A model generated the notes under the pieces. That model did not search any database. It was not told the origin of the DNA and saw nothing but the letters and a program-made list of their open reading frames with translations. DNA of 42,792 nt from the IMG/VR virus record IMGVR_UViG_3300044998_000209, positions 1-42,792 of that record; one strand, written 5' to 3'. Each line of letters opens with the position of its first letter. The stretch's first letter is position 1. Made by a program: the position numbers and the translations under genes. This document shows, one piece after another, positions 17,135 to 26,800 of the stretch. Origin of the DNA: a virus.

Positions 17135-17548
17135 CTAGAGCCGCCAAAACAGACCGTGATCCCCGGCGCGGAACGACACGCGATATTCCGGCACGTCGGG
17201 GGTCTTGTATTCCTTGACAAAGAGACACGACGCTTCTTCATACTCCGGGATACGCCCGATCCGGGATTCAATACGGGTCGCGCCGCGCGTGACAGTCCAT
17301 TCGGTACAGGTTGAAACAAATTCCCGCAACAACTCAATCGGATCGGTGCCGTGACATTCGCGTACCGCTTCGATGTACTCTTCCGTCATCTTCAGACCGT
17401 AGGTCTTTCCGTCCAGATCGAACACAGCGACCTTTTGACGGGTCAGCGTTAGATCATGGACATAGATGATCGTTTCGACAGTCGAAGCGGCCAGCATTCC
17501 CACGAAAGGAAGACCACTCAGGGCATGGATGAAATTGCGGCGTTTCAT
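17135..17548 (-). CDS. exported hypothetical protein
   Basis: 137 residues. The N-terminus MKRRNFIHALSGLPFVGML is signal-peptide-like with a twin-arginine-like pair and a hydrophobic core to ~25. The mature part (VAVFDLDGKTYGLKMTEEYIEAV, ECHGTDPIELLREF, EWTVTRGATRIESRIGRIP) is mixed and unrecognised. A TATAAACA element (17561-17554) precedes the ATG by 5 nt. Two other window proteins begin with a similar M-x-R-(R/Q)-x-F leader (33988-34278 and 35383-35634). Confidence 0.55.
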   Translation of the reverse strand: MKRRNFIHALSGLPFVGMLAASTVETIIYVHDLTLTRQKVAVFDLDGKTYGLKMTEEYIEAVRECHGTDPIELLREFVSTCTEWTVTRGATRIESRIGRIPEYEEASCLFVKEYKTPDVPEYRVSFRAGDHGLFWRL

Positions 17549-17556
17549 AGTCTTGT

Positions 17557-17835
17557 TTATACCAGCGCGTCTGCCTGTTCAATGGTGGGATTTTCGTAGC
17601 AAGACTTGCCGGTTTTCTCTTCCTGTTTCTCCCGGAAGAGGGACGTAATCGCCCACGGCACGATACCTTCCTTTCGACAGTTCCAGCCGTGATCCCACGC
17701 CTCTTTGTAGTACCCGCTCATGTGGGGATTTTCTGTGATCGGAAGATTATCCCGGTGGGCGGCGAATCCTTTTTTCGCTGCCCATTCTTCTCCACTTCGA
17801 ATGTAAGCGGCTTCAGCGGCGTATGCTTGGCACAT
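17557..17835 (-). CDS. hypothetical protein, weakly RMF-like
   Basis: 92 residues. The middle ENPHMSGYYKEAWDHGWNCRKEG has the spacing of small ribosome-modulation-factor-like proteins (a 'P...... W..GW......' box), and the first half (AYIRSGEEWAAKKGF) resembles the 'A...G..A...G' half of such proteins. This resemblance is weak. Upstream TACCAT lies 6 nt from the ATG and may be a -10 element. Confidence 0.45.
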   Translation of the reverse strand: MCQAYAAEAAYIRSGEEWAAKKGFAAHRDNLPITENPHMSGYYKEAWDHGWNCRKEGIVPWAITSLFREKQEEKTGKSCYENPTIEQADALV

Positions 17836-17839
17836 GCCG

Positions 17840-18295
17840 TTATGGTATCACGATGATGGGTTCGGGCTTTTCCGACAACCGCAAGCCGGTCGCACAATAG
17901 GATTTGCCGGAACGATAGATCGCGCCCGCCGGATCAATCTTTGGACGGCGGGTGGCAATGTAGCTGAGCGCGGCGTCGTAATTGGCGAAGTGTCCGGCCT
18001 TGACCAAATAGCAAGCGGTAATCATCGGCGACCGGCTGATCCCGGCGGCACAGTGAATCAACACACGCTGTCCGGCATGAATGCCATCATGAATCAGCGA
18101 CACCGCCCGATGGATGACTTTGTTGTCAACTGACTGTCCGTCGAAAAAGCCGACTTGCCAGCTATCCGCACACTGATGTTTGATTTCGTATTCGTTACAC
18201 ACAGCGACCGCACGGTCGATGCTCTCTCCTAATTTCGGGTCAAGCGCATCGGCAAGATCACCTAGAAATAGCTTGCCGGGAATGATGGAATCCAT
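17840..18295 (-). CDS. dual-specificity/tyrosine protein phosphatase
   Basis: 151 residues. The signature HCAAGISRS (81-89) is the canonical H-C-x5-R-(S/T) P-loop, with Cys82 nucleophile and Arg88. Upstream structure fits small DSPs: I.PGKLFLGD at the N-terminus and a VDNKVIHRAVSLIHDGI helix. The expected general-acid Asp should lie in the SWQVGFFDGQSVDNK region (~45-60). ATG overlaps the hub gene's stop by one base. Phage phosphatases of this class could dephosphorylate host or virion proteins; the substrate is unknown. The catalytic residues are intact. Confidence 0.8.
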   Translation of the reverse strand: MDSIIPGKLFLGDLADALDPKLGESIDRAVAVCNEYEIKHQCADSWQVGFFDGQSVDNKVIHRAVSLIHDGIHAGQRVLIHCAAGISRSPMITACYLVKAGHFANYDAALSYIATRRPKIDPAGAIYRSGKSYCATGLRLSEKPEPIIVIP

Positions 18296-19527
18296 TATGG
18301 GTACGCCTCAAATACGGAGTCCTTGACCAGTTCGAGCACCGTCACATATTGCTTTTGGTCAACCTTGTGACGAATGCCTGAAATCAAAAACTTGCCGCGA
18401 TAGTGTTTATCAACCATCTGCTGATTGTTTTGCGGCGGTTCCGGCGAAGGCATTTCAAACTTGACGACATCGCCAACTTTCAAGTTGCTGTTGCCGGGGA
18501 CACTCACGCTCAGCTTGATGTTCTGTAGCTGTTGTAATTGTGACACACGATCCAGCAACCATCGGTCCACTTGGTTCAAGAACGGCGCGACGCCGGTACT
18601 GTACATCTTGAATTTGTTGGCCTTGTTGTGCAAGTCTTGCCGGGAATTCGAGTACAACTTGTTGCCCGGATACAGATGCTTGTGTTTGTCGAAATTCCCC
18701 ACGTAGTCCCACGTGAAGCGTTCCCACTTCTTCCGCACGTGACTGTGTGTGATGAGTTCGGAAGCGTACATACCTTGCTCTTGGTTCTCCCGAACGTCGC
18801 TGTAGAAGTCCACCGTGTAGGCTTGAATCGCTTCCAAATCTTGATTGATGGTGCGCGCATGGTGGGTGCCGGATTGCCGGACGTTGGCCGGTTGATAGAT
18901 GATGTCTTGCACCGGCCCCTTTTCCAGACATTTTTCGATGGGAATCCAATAGAACTTGTCGAAGGTCTGGTAGTAGAGATAGTTCGCGCCGTTGTAGCTG
19001 GACGGATTGGCACGGGTGGACAACCATTGAATCCCTTGGATCGGGTGAAGGTTCGGGATGATGATGTGGTGGATATACTTCGACGGCTCAATCTCAATAG
19101 TGCCGCCGCCCAACCAAGTGTTATGCAAGTCCGCCACGATCTCATGGATCTGTTTGCTCTTGTATGACTTGCTGACGCGGACCTTGTAATTTTTCCATGC
19201 TTCATCGGCACAGAAGTTGAGGATGTAGGCAAGGTTCCGGTCTTTGCCAAGGTGCCGGTCGGTTGCGCTGTAAACGCGGAAGGTTTTGGACAGGAGTCCT
19301 TTGCCGGGCGTTTCCAGCCCGATAGTCAGAGTTTCAAAACCGAAGATCGGAAAGTTTGCCAGCCGGTTCTGTGTGTCTGAAATGAGCACGGACCCACTCA
19401 TCGTCGGGGACCAGATGTCTTCGAAGATGTTCAGTTCATGGTAGATGTAGCGAATGTCCCAAATCTCACCCGTGCAAAGCGTCAGGGTCAATTCTTTGAG
19501 ATTATAATCCTTCGGGAAATCGGCCAT
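18295..19527 (-). CDS. 27: baseplate hub protein (T4 gp27-like)
   Basis: 410 residues (T4 gp27 is 391). N-terminal LTLCTGEIWDIRYIYHELNI followed by SPTMSGSVLISDTQN and LTIGLETPG resembles the first hub barrel of T4-like and cyanophage hub proteins. The C-terminal VGDVVKFEMP followed by HYRGKFLISGIRHKVD is the usual hub ending. The hub forms the trimeric centre of the baseplate through which the tail spike and DNA pass. It lies directly downstream of gp53 (1-nt gap), consistent with a baseplate operon. Assignment is by pattern and context, so gp27-like is probable rather than proven. Confidence 0.65.
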   Translation of the reverse strand: MADFPKDYNLKELTLTLCTGEIWDIRYIYHELNIFEDIWSPTMSGSVLISDTQNRLANFPIFGFETLTIGLETPGKGLLSKTFRVYSATDRHLGKDRNLAYILNFCADEAWKNYKVRVSKSYKSKQIHEIVADLHNTWLGGGTIEIEPSKYIHHIIIPNLHPIQGIQWLSTRANPSSYNGANYLYYQTFDKFYWIPIEKCLEKGPVQDIIYQPANVRQSGTHHARTINQDLEAIQAYTVDFYSDVRENQEQGMYASELITHSHVRKKWERFTWDYVGNFDKHKHLYPGNKLYSNSRQDLHNKANKFKMYSTGVAPFLNQVDRWLLDRVSQLQQLQNIKLSVSVPGNSNLKVGDVVKFEMPSPEPPQNNQQMVDKHYRGKFLISGIRHKVDQKQYVTVLELVKDSVFEAYP

Positions 19528-19528
19528 C

Positions 19529-20083
19529 TTACACCAACTTGTTTTCCTTCATGAGCCGGACCAACTGATCTTCGAGCATCGATGTGTGCTTCTTGTCAAT
19601 CAGACGGATGTTCCGCTTTGCGTCGTTCTCTGCTACCAAGAAATCATATAGCGTCACCCGTTTCCGTTCATTCGCCGGTGTGCGTACATAGGTGTCGTAA
19701 TCGATCTGAACTCCGTGGATGTCTTCGTAATGATGAAGTGTCTGATATGCGTAGATCAAACCATCTAGCTCCGGTGTCGTATATTGCGCCTTGATGTAGG
19801 CGATGAAGTCTTCGTAGGACAGCGGCCAGTCGGTGTATGGGTTGATGATGTCGTTTGCCAGCAACACGATCCAGTGGTACCCCGTCCAACCGTAATAGCG
19901 ATGGGCGATGTCTTCGATACGCTCACCGTCTTTGACGGAGTACTCATACATTTCCAGCATTTCAGTCTTGATGACATCACGGATTTTGACCCGCTGAAGG
20001 ATGTTCACCGCCGCCTGAAGGTTGTTGTCGTCCAGCATGTCGTACTGGATGAACGGAATCGTTGAAAAGAATGGAGTCGGCAT
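19529..20083 (-). CDS. 53: baseplate wedge protein gp53
   Basis: 184 residues (T4 gp53 is 196). The LysM-like core is clear: YEYSVKDGERIEDIAHRYYG at ~46-65, then WIVLLANDIINPYTDWPLSYEDF (a strongly conserved gp53 block) and YIKAQYTT. gp53 clamps adjacent baseplate wedges. In T4, genes 53, 4 and 2 are neighbours; here gp53 is divergent from gp4. The start lies 8 nt after GTAAATAC on the minus strand. Confidence 0.9.
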   Translation of the reverse strand: MPTPFFSTIPFIQYDMLDDNNLQAAVNILQRVKIRDVIKTEMLEMYEYSVKDGERIEDIAHRYYGWTGYHWIVLLANDIINPYTDWPLSYEDFIAYIKAQYTTPELDGLIYAYQTLHHYEDIHGVQIDYDTYVRTPANERKRVTLYDFLVAENDAKRNIRLIDKKHTSMLEDQLVRLMKENKLV

Positions 20084-20091
20084 CGCTTCTG

Positions 20092-20127
20092 GTATTTACC
20101 CACCACCCCGGAACCGCCCATAAATAA
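20092..20127. promoter_or_regulatory. divergent T4-type late promoters
   Basis: Minus strand GTAAATAC (20099-20092) for gp53, 8 nt before its ATG. Plus strand ATAAATAA (20120-20127) for gp4, 5 nt before the GTG at 20133. Confidence 0.65.
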
Positions 20128-20132
20128 CCTAT

Positions 20133-20573
20133 GTGCCGTGGCAAGGACAGTTTCGACCCAAGAATCCGGGCAAATACGTTGGCGACGTAAACGCCATCTA
20201 CTACCGCTCATCGCTGGAATACCGGCTGATGAAACATCTGGATGCTCACCCGGATGTGTTGCATTGGAACTCTGAAGAAGTGGTCGTGCCGTATGTCAAG
20301 CCGACCGACAACAGGGTCCATCGGTATTTCGTAGACATGGTGGCACAGGTGAAGCGACAGGATGGGCAAATCAAAACCTATCTGATCGAAGTCAAACCCT
20401 ACGACCAGTGCTTCCCGCCGAAGCAACCAAAGACACGCAAACAGAGTGCCCGGTACTTGAGCGAAATGGCGACCTACGCTGTCAATCAAGCGAAATGGAA
20501 CGCCGCCAAAGAGTTTTGTAAGAAACAGGGTTGGGAATTCACAGTGATGACCGACCGGGAGTTGCGATACTAG
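20133..20573 (+). CDS. 4: head completion protein gp4
   Basis: 146 residues (T4 gp4 is 150). The N-terminus MPWQGQFRPKNPGKYVGD, then I.YRSSLEYRLMKHLD and WNSEEVVVPYVKPTD, matches gp4 of T4 and cyanophages. YFVDMVAQVK and IEVKPYDQC supply the D...E-x-K nuclease-like pattern of this PD-(D/E)XK-type fold. gp4 acts in head completion before tail joining. GTG start; an in-frame ATG is absent. Followed after 1 nt by gp2, the T4 neighbour. Confidence 0.9.
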   Translation: MPWQGQFRPKNPGKYVGDVNAIYYRSSLEYRLMKHLDAHPDVLHWNSEEVVVPYVKPTDNRVHRYFVDMVAQVKRQDGQIKTYLIEVKPYDQCFPPKQPKTRKQSARYLSEMATYAVNQAKWNAAKEFCKKQGWEFTVMTDRELRY

Positions 20574-20574
20574 G

Positions 20575-21738
20575 ATGCCGCGTAAACCGAGTAGCGACAT
20601 CACACAGATTGTCAAAGCCAAGGCGAAGAAGTCTACGCCGAAGGCGAACGTGTCTGTGAAGCCCGAACCCGCGCCTAAGATCCGTCTTCCGAAGGGTACG
20701 CCGGATGACGTGCGCGCAATTGTCAAGAAGTATCTTGAACCGGCACCGAAGAAGGTTTCCCGCGCCGATGTCCTGAAGGACATTCAGAAGATCGTCAAGT
20801 CTTTCGCCAAGAAGACACCGGGACAGGAAAAGGCGAAGGTTCCACCGGCACCGAAAGCGACCACACGGCCCAAGGCGACCCCGCCGCCGCCACCGCCACC
20901 GGAGCCGCCCAAGACAACCCCACCGACACCGAAAGACGACGTTCGTGCCATTGTCAAATCCAAGGCGAAGAAGGCGGCGACCATGCATGTCGCGCCGCCG
21001 AAGACGAAGCCTAAGCCGAAGCCAGTCGCGCCAGTCCCGGCGAAGCCAAGTCCGGCGGCGGATATCGCCAAGGCAAAGACCAAGAAGACCAGTGTACCGG
21101 ATCTTCACCCGCGCATCTATCCGACCGAAGATCGTCCGCTGACGTTCTTCGACAAGGTGAAAAACCGCATGCGCCGGGAAGGTATCCCGTTGCTGACAAA
21201 GAAGGCCCGCGCGTGGATGAAACAAACGCTGACCAACATGCGGACACCAAGCCGCAAAGGGTTGGTGAACAACGGAGAGACATTGGCCGATGTGTTGATC
21301 GGCAACATGTTTTTCTTCTTCTACGACGCCAAGCACAAGAAGACGCTTCCGTATTGGGATCGTTTTCCGCTCATCTTCCCGCTGGAACTCTACGACGATG
21401 GATTCCTTGGGATCAACCTACACTACTTGGACCGGACGCTTCGTTTGAGACTGTTCGACAAGTTGATGCAGTTCAAGAATAACGACCGGTATGACGACTC
21501 CACCAAGTTGAAGTTGAGCTATGCTCTGCTGGCGTCCGTTGCCAAATTCCCCGAAGTGCGACCATGCGTGAAGCGGTATCTATCCAGCCACGTCCGTTCG
21601 CAGTTCTTGCGCGTCCATCCATCGGAGTGGGAAATCGCTCTGTTCTTGCCGGTGGAAATGTTCCAGAAACAGAGTGCGGATTATGTGTGGGCGGAATCCC
21701 GTCGCAAGATCCGCACATTCACCAAGAAGAGGAAATAG
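20575..21738 (+). CDS. 2: DNA end protector-like protein (gp2)
   Basis: 387 residues. Residues ~180-380 match the cyanophage/T4-like gp2 pattern: FFFFYDAKHKKTLPYWDRFP, LIFPLELYDDGFLGINLHYL, STKLKLSYALL, PCVKRYLSSHVRSQFLRV, EWEIALFLPVEMF. The first ~180 residues are low-complexity Lys/Pro/Ala with three copies of a DVRAIVK/DI.KIVK motif (near 44, 66 and 121), an unusual N-terminal extension likely to bind DNA. gp2 protects packaged DNA ends from host RecBCD-type nuclease. Position after gp4 agrees with T4 order. Confidence 0.75.
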   Translation: MPRKPSSDITQIVKAKAKKSTPKANVSVKPEPAPKIRLPKGTPDDVRAIVKKYLEPAPKKVSRADVLKDIQKIVKSFAKKTPGQEKAKVPPAPKATTRPKATPPPPPPPEPPKTTPPTPKDDVRAIVKSKAKKAATMHVAPPKTKPKPKPVAPVPAKPSPAADIAKAKTKKTSVPDLHPRIYPTEDRPLTFFDKVKNRMRREGIPLLTKKARAWMKQTLTNMRTPSRKGLVNNGETLADVLIGNMFFFFYDAKHKKTLPYWDRFPLIFPLELYDDGFLGINLHYLDRTLRLRLFDKLMQFKNNDRYDDSTKLKLSYALLASVAKFPEVRPCVKRYLSSHVRSQFLRVHPSEWEIALFLPVEMFQKQSADYVWAESRRKIRTFTKKRK

Positions 21739-21741
21739 AAT

Positions 21742-22617
21742 ATGTCTTTTACACTACCGCGCGTCGGGGACATTCCACGTCTCAATCTCCCGCCGTTGCC
21801 GCCGTTTCAACCGATTGCGATCAGTTCGATTCCTCAACGGGTGTCGAATTTTGAAGCGTTCGTCAACAATGCGCCGCGACTGGTTCTGGATCATCCGAAC
21901 TACGCAAACATCACCAACTTCACCGCGACAATGTTTGCCAGCAATGTCTTCGCCCGGCCCAATCGGTTCCGGGTGGAAATTGCCACGCTCAATCTGTTTC
22001 AAAATCTGGACCAGACCATCGGCCCGCCGGGATACGACCAGAATTGGGCACAGTGGTTCGGCGCGAAAGATGCTATCGAAACCGGTTCCCGGTTGATGTT
22101 CTATTGCTTCAATGCAGAAATCCCCGGTGTGTCATATCAGACCGACGACAACCGCATCTACGGTTCGCAGTTCAAAGTCCCGTACATGCCGCAATACAAC
22201 GATATCGATCTGGAGTTCTACGTCGGAGACGACATGTTTGAACGGTGGTTCTTCGAAGGATGGATGCATTCCATCATGGACCCACAGACACAGGATTTCA
22301 ACTACATCGGCGAATTCTCCACCAGCATCACGATCACTCAGATGGATCTGAACGATCAGGACACCTACACCTGTACGCTATTGGAAGCCTTCCCCATTTC
22401 AATCAATCAGATGGATCTGAATTGGGACACCCAAAACGAAATCCACCGCGTATCAGTCACCTTCACCTACAAGCGCGTGCTCACCGTTGATCTGGACGAA
22501 CGCACTCTCAGTGTCAACAATGATACTGGACGCGGCAACCGGGAACGGTTCCGCGACACAGTGATTACGCCAGCACAACGCCGCGCGGCACAACAACAAC
22601 AACAGCAACCGCGATAA
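21742..22617 (+). CDS. 54: baseplate tail-tube initiator-like protein (gp54/gp19 fold)
   Basis: 291 residues. After a Pro-rich N-terminus, F.ATMFASNVFARPNRFRVEI, then FNAEIPGVSYQTDDNRIYG, YNDIDLEFYVGDD, WMHSIMDP, LLEAFPISINQMDLNWDTQN and VSVTFTYKR follow the tail-tube-like fold shared by gp54, gp48 and gp19. Length and the DP/EAFPIS/LDW..NE pattern favour gp54 (T4: 320 residues). It would start tail-tube polymerisation on the baseplate. The C-terminus ends in a Gln-rich run (AAQQQQQQPR). Confidence 0.65.
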   Translation: MSFTLPRVGDIPRLNLPPLPPFQPIAISSIPQRVSNFEAFVNNAPRLVLDHPNYANITNFTATMFASNVFARPNRFRVEIATLNLFQNLDQTIGPPGYDQNWAQWFGAKDAIETGSRLMFYCFNAEIPGVSYQTDDNRIYGSQFKVPYMPQYNDIDLEFYVGDDMFERWFFEGWMHSIMDPQTQDFNYIGEFSTSITITQMDLNDQDTYTCTLLEAFPISINQMDLNWDTQNEIHRVSVTFTYKRVLTVDLDERTLSVNNDTGRGNRERFRDTVITPAQRRAAQQQQQQPR

Positions 22618-22634
22618 TCTTCCCGATTTGCCTA

Positions 22635-22642
22635 CTAAATAA
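22635..22642 (+). promoter_or_regulatory. T4-type late promoter element
   Basis: CTAAATAA, 6 nt before ATG 22649; supports the ATG over the TTG codons just upstream in the same frame. Confidence 0.65.
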
Positions 22643-22648
22643 TTGTTG

Positions 22649-23419
22649 ATGAGCAACCTTCCATTACTGAAAACGCCGGAATACGAATTGACCATTCCGT
22701 CTTCCGGCCAGCGGGCGGCATTCCGTCCATTCCTAGTCCGGGAAGAAAAGATCCTCTTGATGGCGATGCAAAGCGAAGATGAAAAACAAGTCATCCGCGC
22801 GGTTGAAGACATCATCAAGTCGTGTCTGATCGGCACTGTTGATCTCAGCAAGCTGTCTATGTTCGACATCGAATACATCTTCCTGAAGATCCGTTCGAAG
22901 TCCATCGGCGAAATCGTCGAAATGCGGTACCAGTGTCAGCGGGAGATTCCCAAGACCATTCGCGACGAACACACCGGCGAAACACAAGTCGTCAATCGTC
23001 CGTGCGGCACCAACGTCCCGATCAAAGTGCATCTGGACGAAGTGAAAGTGGATAAGGACCCGAATCACACCACTCAGGTCAAACTGACGGATGAAGTCGG
23101 ATTGACCATGCGGTATCCCAATCTGACATTGGCCCGCAAATTGCAAGCCGAAGGCCGGAACACGGAAGATGTTGGTCAGGCACTCGATTTGATCGCGGCA
23201 TGTATCGAATCTGTCTTCGACGCGGATCAAGTCATCACGGAGTTCAACCAAGCCGAAATGGTGAAGTGGTTGGAAACGTTGACGCAGCAACAGTTTGCGG
23301 AGATTCAGAAGTTCTTCGACACGATCCCGCGTCTTCGCCACACCGTCCATTTCGAGTGTCCGGCATGTGGTCATCAGCAAGACATCGTGATCGAAGGCAT
23401 CCAGAATTTTTTCGGATAG
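22649..23419 (+). CDS. 26: baseplate hub assembly protein gp26
   Basis: 256 residues. LPLLKTPEYELTIPSSGQ, then FRPFLVREEKILLMAMQSED and IIKSCLIG, SMFDIEYIFLKIRSKSIGE is the strongly conserved gp26 N-terminus. Two cysteine pairs stand out: CQ...(about 30 residues)...CG in the middle and CPACGHQ near the C-terminus, so a zinc site is likely. gp26 acts in baseplate hub assembly. Immediately followed by gp51, as in T4 where 51, 26 and 25 cluster. Confidence 0.85.
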   Translation: MSNLPLLKTPEYELTIPSSGQRAAFRPFLVREEKILLMAMQSEDEKQVIRAVEDIIKSCLIGTVDLSKLSMFDIEYIFLKIRSKSIGEIVEMRYQCQREIPKTIRDEHTGETQVVNRPCGTNVPIKVHLDEVKVDKDPNHTTQVKLTDEVGLTMRYPNLTLARKLQAEGRNTEDVGQALDLIAACIESVFDADQVITEFNQAEMVKWLETLTQQQFAEIQKFFDTIPRLRHTVHFECPACGHQQDIVIEGIQNFFG

Positions 23420-23424
23420 TCCTG

Positions 23425-23616
23425 TTGCACAATTCCCTAGCGAACTACTACGAAGTACAGTTCGCCTTGGCTCAGCACCATAAATACTCGATTACGGAAG
23501 TCGAATCCTTGATGCCTTGGGAACGGGACATTTACGTGACCATGTTGAACAATTGGGTCAAGGAAGAGCAAGAACGGATGCGTTCCGAACAGGCGCGACA
23601 AAAAACGGGTAGGTAA
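23425..23616 (+). CDS. 51: baseplate hub assembly catalyst gp51-like
   Basis: 63 residues from TTG 23425 (CTG at 23422 is an alternative; no ATG is near). NSLANYYEVQFALAQHHKYS followed by ITEVESLMPWERDIYVTMLNNWV is the short gp51-type protein that follows gp26 in T4-like phages. It probably helps hub assembly and is not part of the final particle in T4. An ATAAATAC at 23480-23487 lies inside the gene and has no start after it. Confidence 0.75.
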   Translation: MHNSLANYYEVQFALAQHHKYSITEVESLMPWERDIYVTMLNNWVKEEQERMRSEQARQKTGR

Positions 23617-23622
23617 AGAGCT

Positions 23623-23844
23623 ATGAAATGGTGGGTTGATTTTGTACATGGATTCAACAGTCCGGCGGGCAATCTGGTTGCCTGTCTGGTGCTGGTTCTT
23701 TTCTTGACCCCATTCTTGTTTCAAAACAACCCGAAAGCATGGGAAGCGTTGACATTCATCTTGGGAGTGATCGGTGGTTTGGTGCGCGGAGCAACCCTAC
23801 AAAACGAACCACCGACCACCCCGAAGCAACAGGATAAAGAGTAA
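23623..23844 (+). CDS. small membrane protein (holin candidate)
   Basis: 73 residues with two hydrophobic segments (~17-34 LVACLVLVLFLTPFLF, ~41-56 ALTFILGVIGGLV) and a charged C-terminus (TPKQQDKE). Two-segment topology and size fit class II holins, and the tape-measure gene with wall hydrolases follows, but the endolysin gene is 4.6 kb away. A structural role near the tape measure is equally possible. Confidence 0.5.
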   Translation: MKWWVDFVHGFNSPAGNLVACLVLVLFLTPFLFQNNPKAWEALTFILGVIGGLVRGATLQNEPPTTPKQQDKE

Positions 23845-23846
23845 GA

Positions 23847-26800
23847 ATGTCCAAGTTTCAAGACTTTGTGATTGGTATGAACGAAGCCGCCGGGATCACC
23901 CCGGCGGGCGCGATCATTTTGTCACAGTTCGGTGCCGATGAGAAAAACAAAGCGCTGAATTCCATCAAGTCCCAAGTGCGCGGTGCCTTCCAAGGCATTC
24001 GTTCCGTTGTCGGAAAACGAGAATCCGCTAGTGATGATGGCGCACAGGCTGTTGCCTATGCGCGCCGGGCCGCGCGTGTGCGCGGGACTGCCGAAAACTT
24101 CCTGATGATGCAGACTGGCCTTCTTCGGTCAGTGTCCAAGAACATCAGTACGATGAATGACTGGATGGCGACGCCTTCCGCCCCGGCCACTCCAACAAAG
24201 GCTACTCCGACAACTGCCCGCCGGACGCCTATGCGCGATCCGATCACCGGACGGTTTGTTGCCCGTGAACTCACCGCATGGGAGAGAATCGCCAAGTCAT
24301 TTGAATCTTTCCGCGCCAATATGAAGCCGGTAGCGAATGCTACCCCGGCACCACTTCAGCGCGACCCAAAAACCGGACGCTTTCTTCCCCGTGAGACAGC
24401 CCCGGCCAGAAACACATGGATGAACATCGCGGATGTTCTCATGAAGCCTCTAAAGGGCATCCGTGAGTCTCTTCAGGAAATCCAAAAGAAACAGATTCAA
24501 CCCTTGCTGGACAAGGGTATTCGTTTGCGTGATAAGGGCAAAGACTTTGCCGAATCCATGCGCAAATTGATGTCGCCTTCGGAATGGTCCAAGCGTCTGC
24601 AATCGGTTCTCACAAAACCGTTTCAGCCGTTCCTCACCATGTTCCGCCGCACTGGTGCGCCCACGGAAGTCAAACCCGAAGGAACGACCACAGCGGCACC
24701 GGATACACCATCTACCGAAGAGACGAAGAAGACCAGCGGCCTGTTGAGCCGCATGACCAATTTCATGGAGAGTGTCCGCGACACTTTCAATGATCTCCCC
24801 GGCGTCGGTGCTGTCACGTCCCTGATGGTCATGAAGGTGACCAAAGCACAGACGGAAGAACTGGTCAAGATCCGCGAAATCCTTGAACGCACTTTCAAGC
24901 TGGAACAATCAGCCGAAGCCCGCGCGGAGCGGGCCGAAGACGCCAAGGAAGAAGAGTCTTTCGAAAAGCGCGCCGGACAAGCCCGCGTCATGCCGACCTT
25001 CGACAAACTGAAGAAGGAAAAGGGCGGCGGCGGTTGGTTCGGTGGTTTGATGCAAACCATTTTGGGCGAACTGGTCGAAGGCGCGATGCTTCGCTATGGA
25101 CTGGGTAAGATCGGCAACCTGTTCAAAAAGATCCCCGGCGTCGGCAAGATTCTCTCTTTGCTTGGCCGCATCGGTGAGTTCTTCGAAAAGATCCCCGGCA
25201 TCGGCAAGCTGTTCCGTCTCTTCAAGGGCGGCGGCGCGGCGGCTGGCGGCGTCGGCATTCTGGCGAAGTTGGGCGGCATCGGCGAATGGCTCAGCGGCCT
25301 GACCAAAGTATTCTCGAAGATCCCCGGACTTGGCAAACTGCTAGGACTTGGGAAAGGTGTGCTTGGTAAGCTGGCATGGCCGCTTACGGTCATCATGGGC
25401 ATCTTCGACTTCTTCAGCGGGTGGAAGGATGCGGGAACGATCCTTGGCAAAGCAGAAGATCAATTGACTATGATGGACCGCCTTGGCGCGGGTGTCGGAA
25501 GTGTGCTTGGCGGACTAGTTGGCATTCTCGATAGTGTGCTTGGTTTGTTCGGCATCAAGACGGATCTTGGCGGATTTGTCAAGAAGTGGTACGCGAAAAT
25601 CTATTCGACCGTTGCCAATTTCCTTGTTGATTCGATCATGAAACCGTTCACCGCGCTTGGTGAACAGATCGCCAAAATCTTCGGTTTCCGTTCGCTTCAA
25701 AGCGCGATGGACTTCGCCAAGTTCAAGTTGGAGAAGGGAACGAAGTTCATCAAAGAAGCCTTCACCAAGATGGCGGCAACCGTCAGCGAATACATTGACG
25801 GATTGAAGAAGCGTGCCATCGAAGGCATCAAGAGCATCGGCGCGGCTATCGGCGACTTCTTCACGAAGACGATCAATTGGGCAACTGAAGGCGTCAAAAA
25901 TTTGGCTAGCGCCATCGGTGAAAAGTTCGTCGGCATCGGCGACAGTGTTGCGCAATACCTTGGCTTCGACAGCATGAAGTCTGCCTACCAAGCGTTGCGG
26001 GACAAAATCACAGGTGTGTTCTCAGGCATCGGCGCTGGTGTGGCGAAGCTATTGGGATTCGAAAACTTCGATGCGTTGGTGGATCGGGTCATCGCATTGA
26101 AGGATATGATCCTCAAGCCGTTCACCTACATCCAAGAGAAGATCGGCGGGTTCGTCAAGGGTCTTGGCAAGATCGCCGGATACTTGGGATACAACGATAA
26201 AGAGTTTGCCGACTATGAGAAGAAGGTAAACGAAGATCGCGCCAATACCGCACGCGCCCGGCAACAGAAGGAACAAGAGGCACGGGAAGCCGCTCAGCGG
26301 GCGTCACAATCCCCGAATACACCCATTCAGGTACCGACCGCCCCGGCGTCCACTCCGACCGCCCCACCGGTCGCAGGACAGCAATACGATCCTACTCTGG
26401 ATACCAGCCGTCAGGCGGATATCCCTGCCCCGGTGCGCATGCCCGCCGCCGGTGCGCCGCCCATTTCTTCACAAGCTCCGACCACAGAAGGACAAGGTGC
26501 GGAATGGGTGCGCCCGTTGATGAGCGGTGTTACGTCTGATTTCGGTATGCGTAAGCACCCGGTCACCGGCCAAGACGCCAAGATGCACGAAGGTACCGAC
26601 TACGCCGGTAAGATGGGTGATCCCGTCAAGGCGGCGGGCGACGGTGTTGTACAGTTGGCATCTTCGCTCAGAGGGTATGGCAACGTTGTCTACCTGAACC
26701 ACAAGAACGGCTACCAGACCCGGTACGCCCACTTGTCGTCATTCGCTCCGCTCAGCATCGGTCAGGAAGTCAAAGCTGGTCAGGTGATCGGCGCGGTTGG

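Noticed and set aside
18571-19167. 198-codon plus-strand ORF
   Set aside because: Antisense to the baseplate hub gene; no supporting signals.
20539-21336. 265-codon minus-strand ORF
   Set aside because: Arg/Leu/Gly-rich mirror of the Lys/Pro-rich gp2 extension; no promoter or start signals.
23480-23487. ATAAATAC late-like motif
   Set aside because: Inside gp51 with no start codon following at the usual distance; counted as a chance match.
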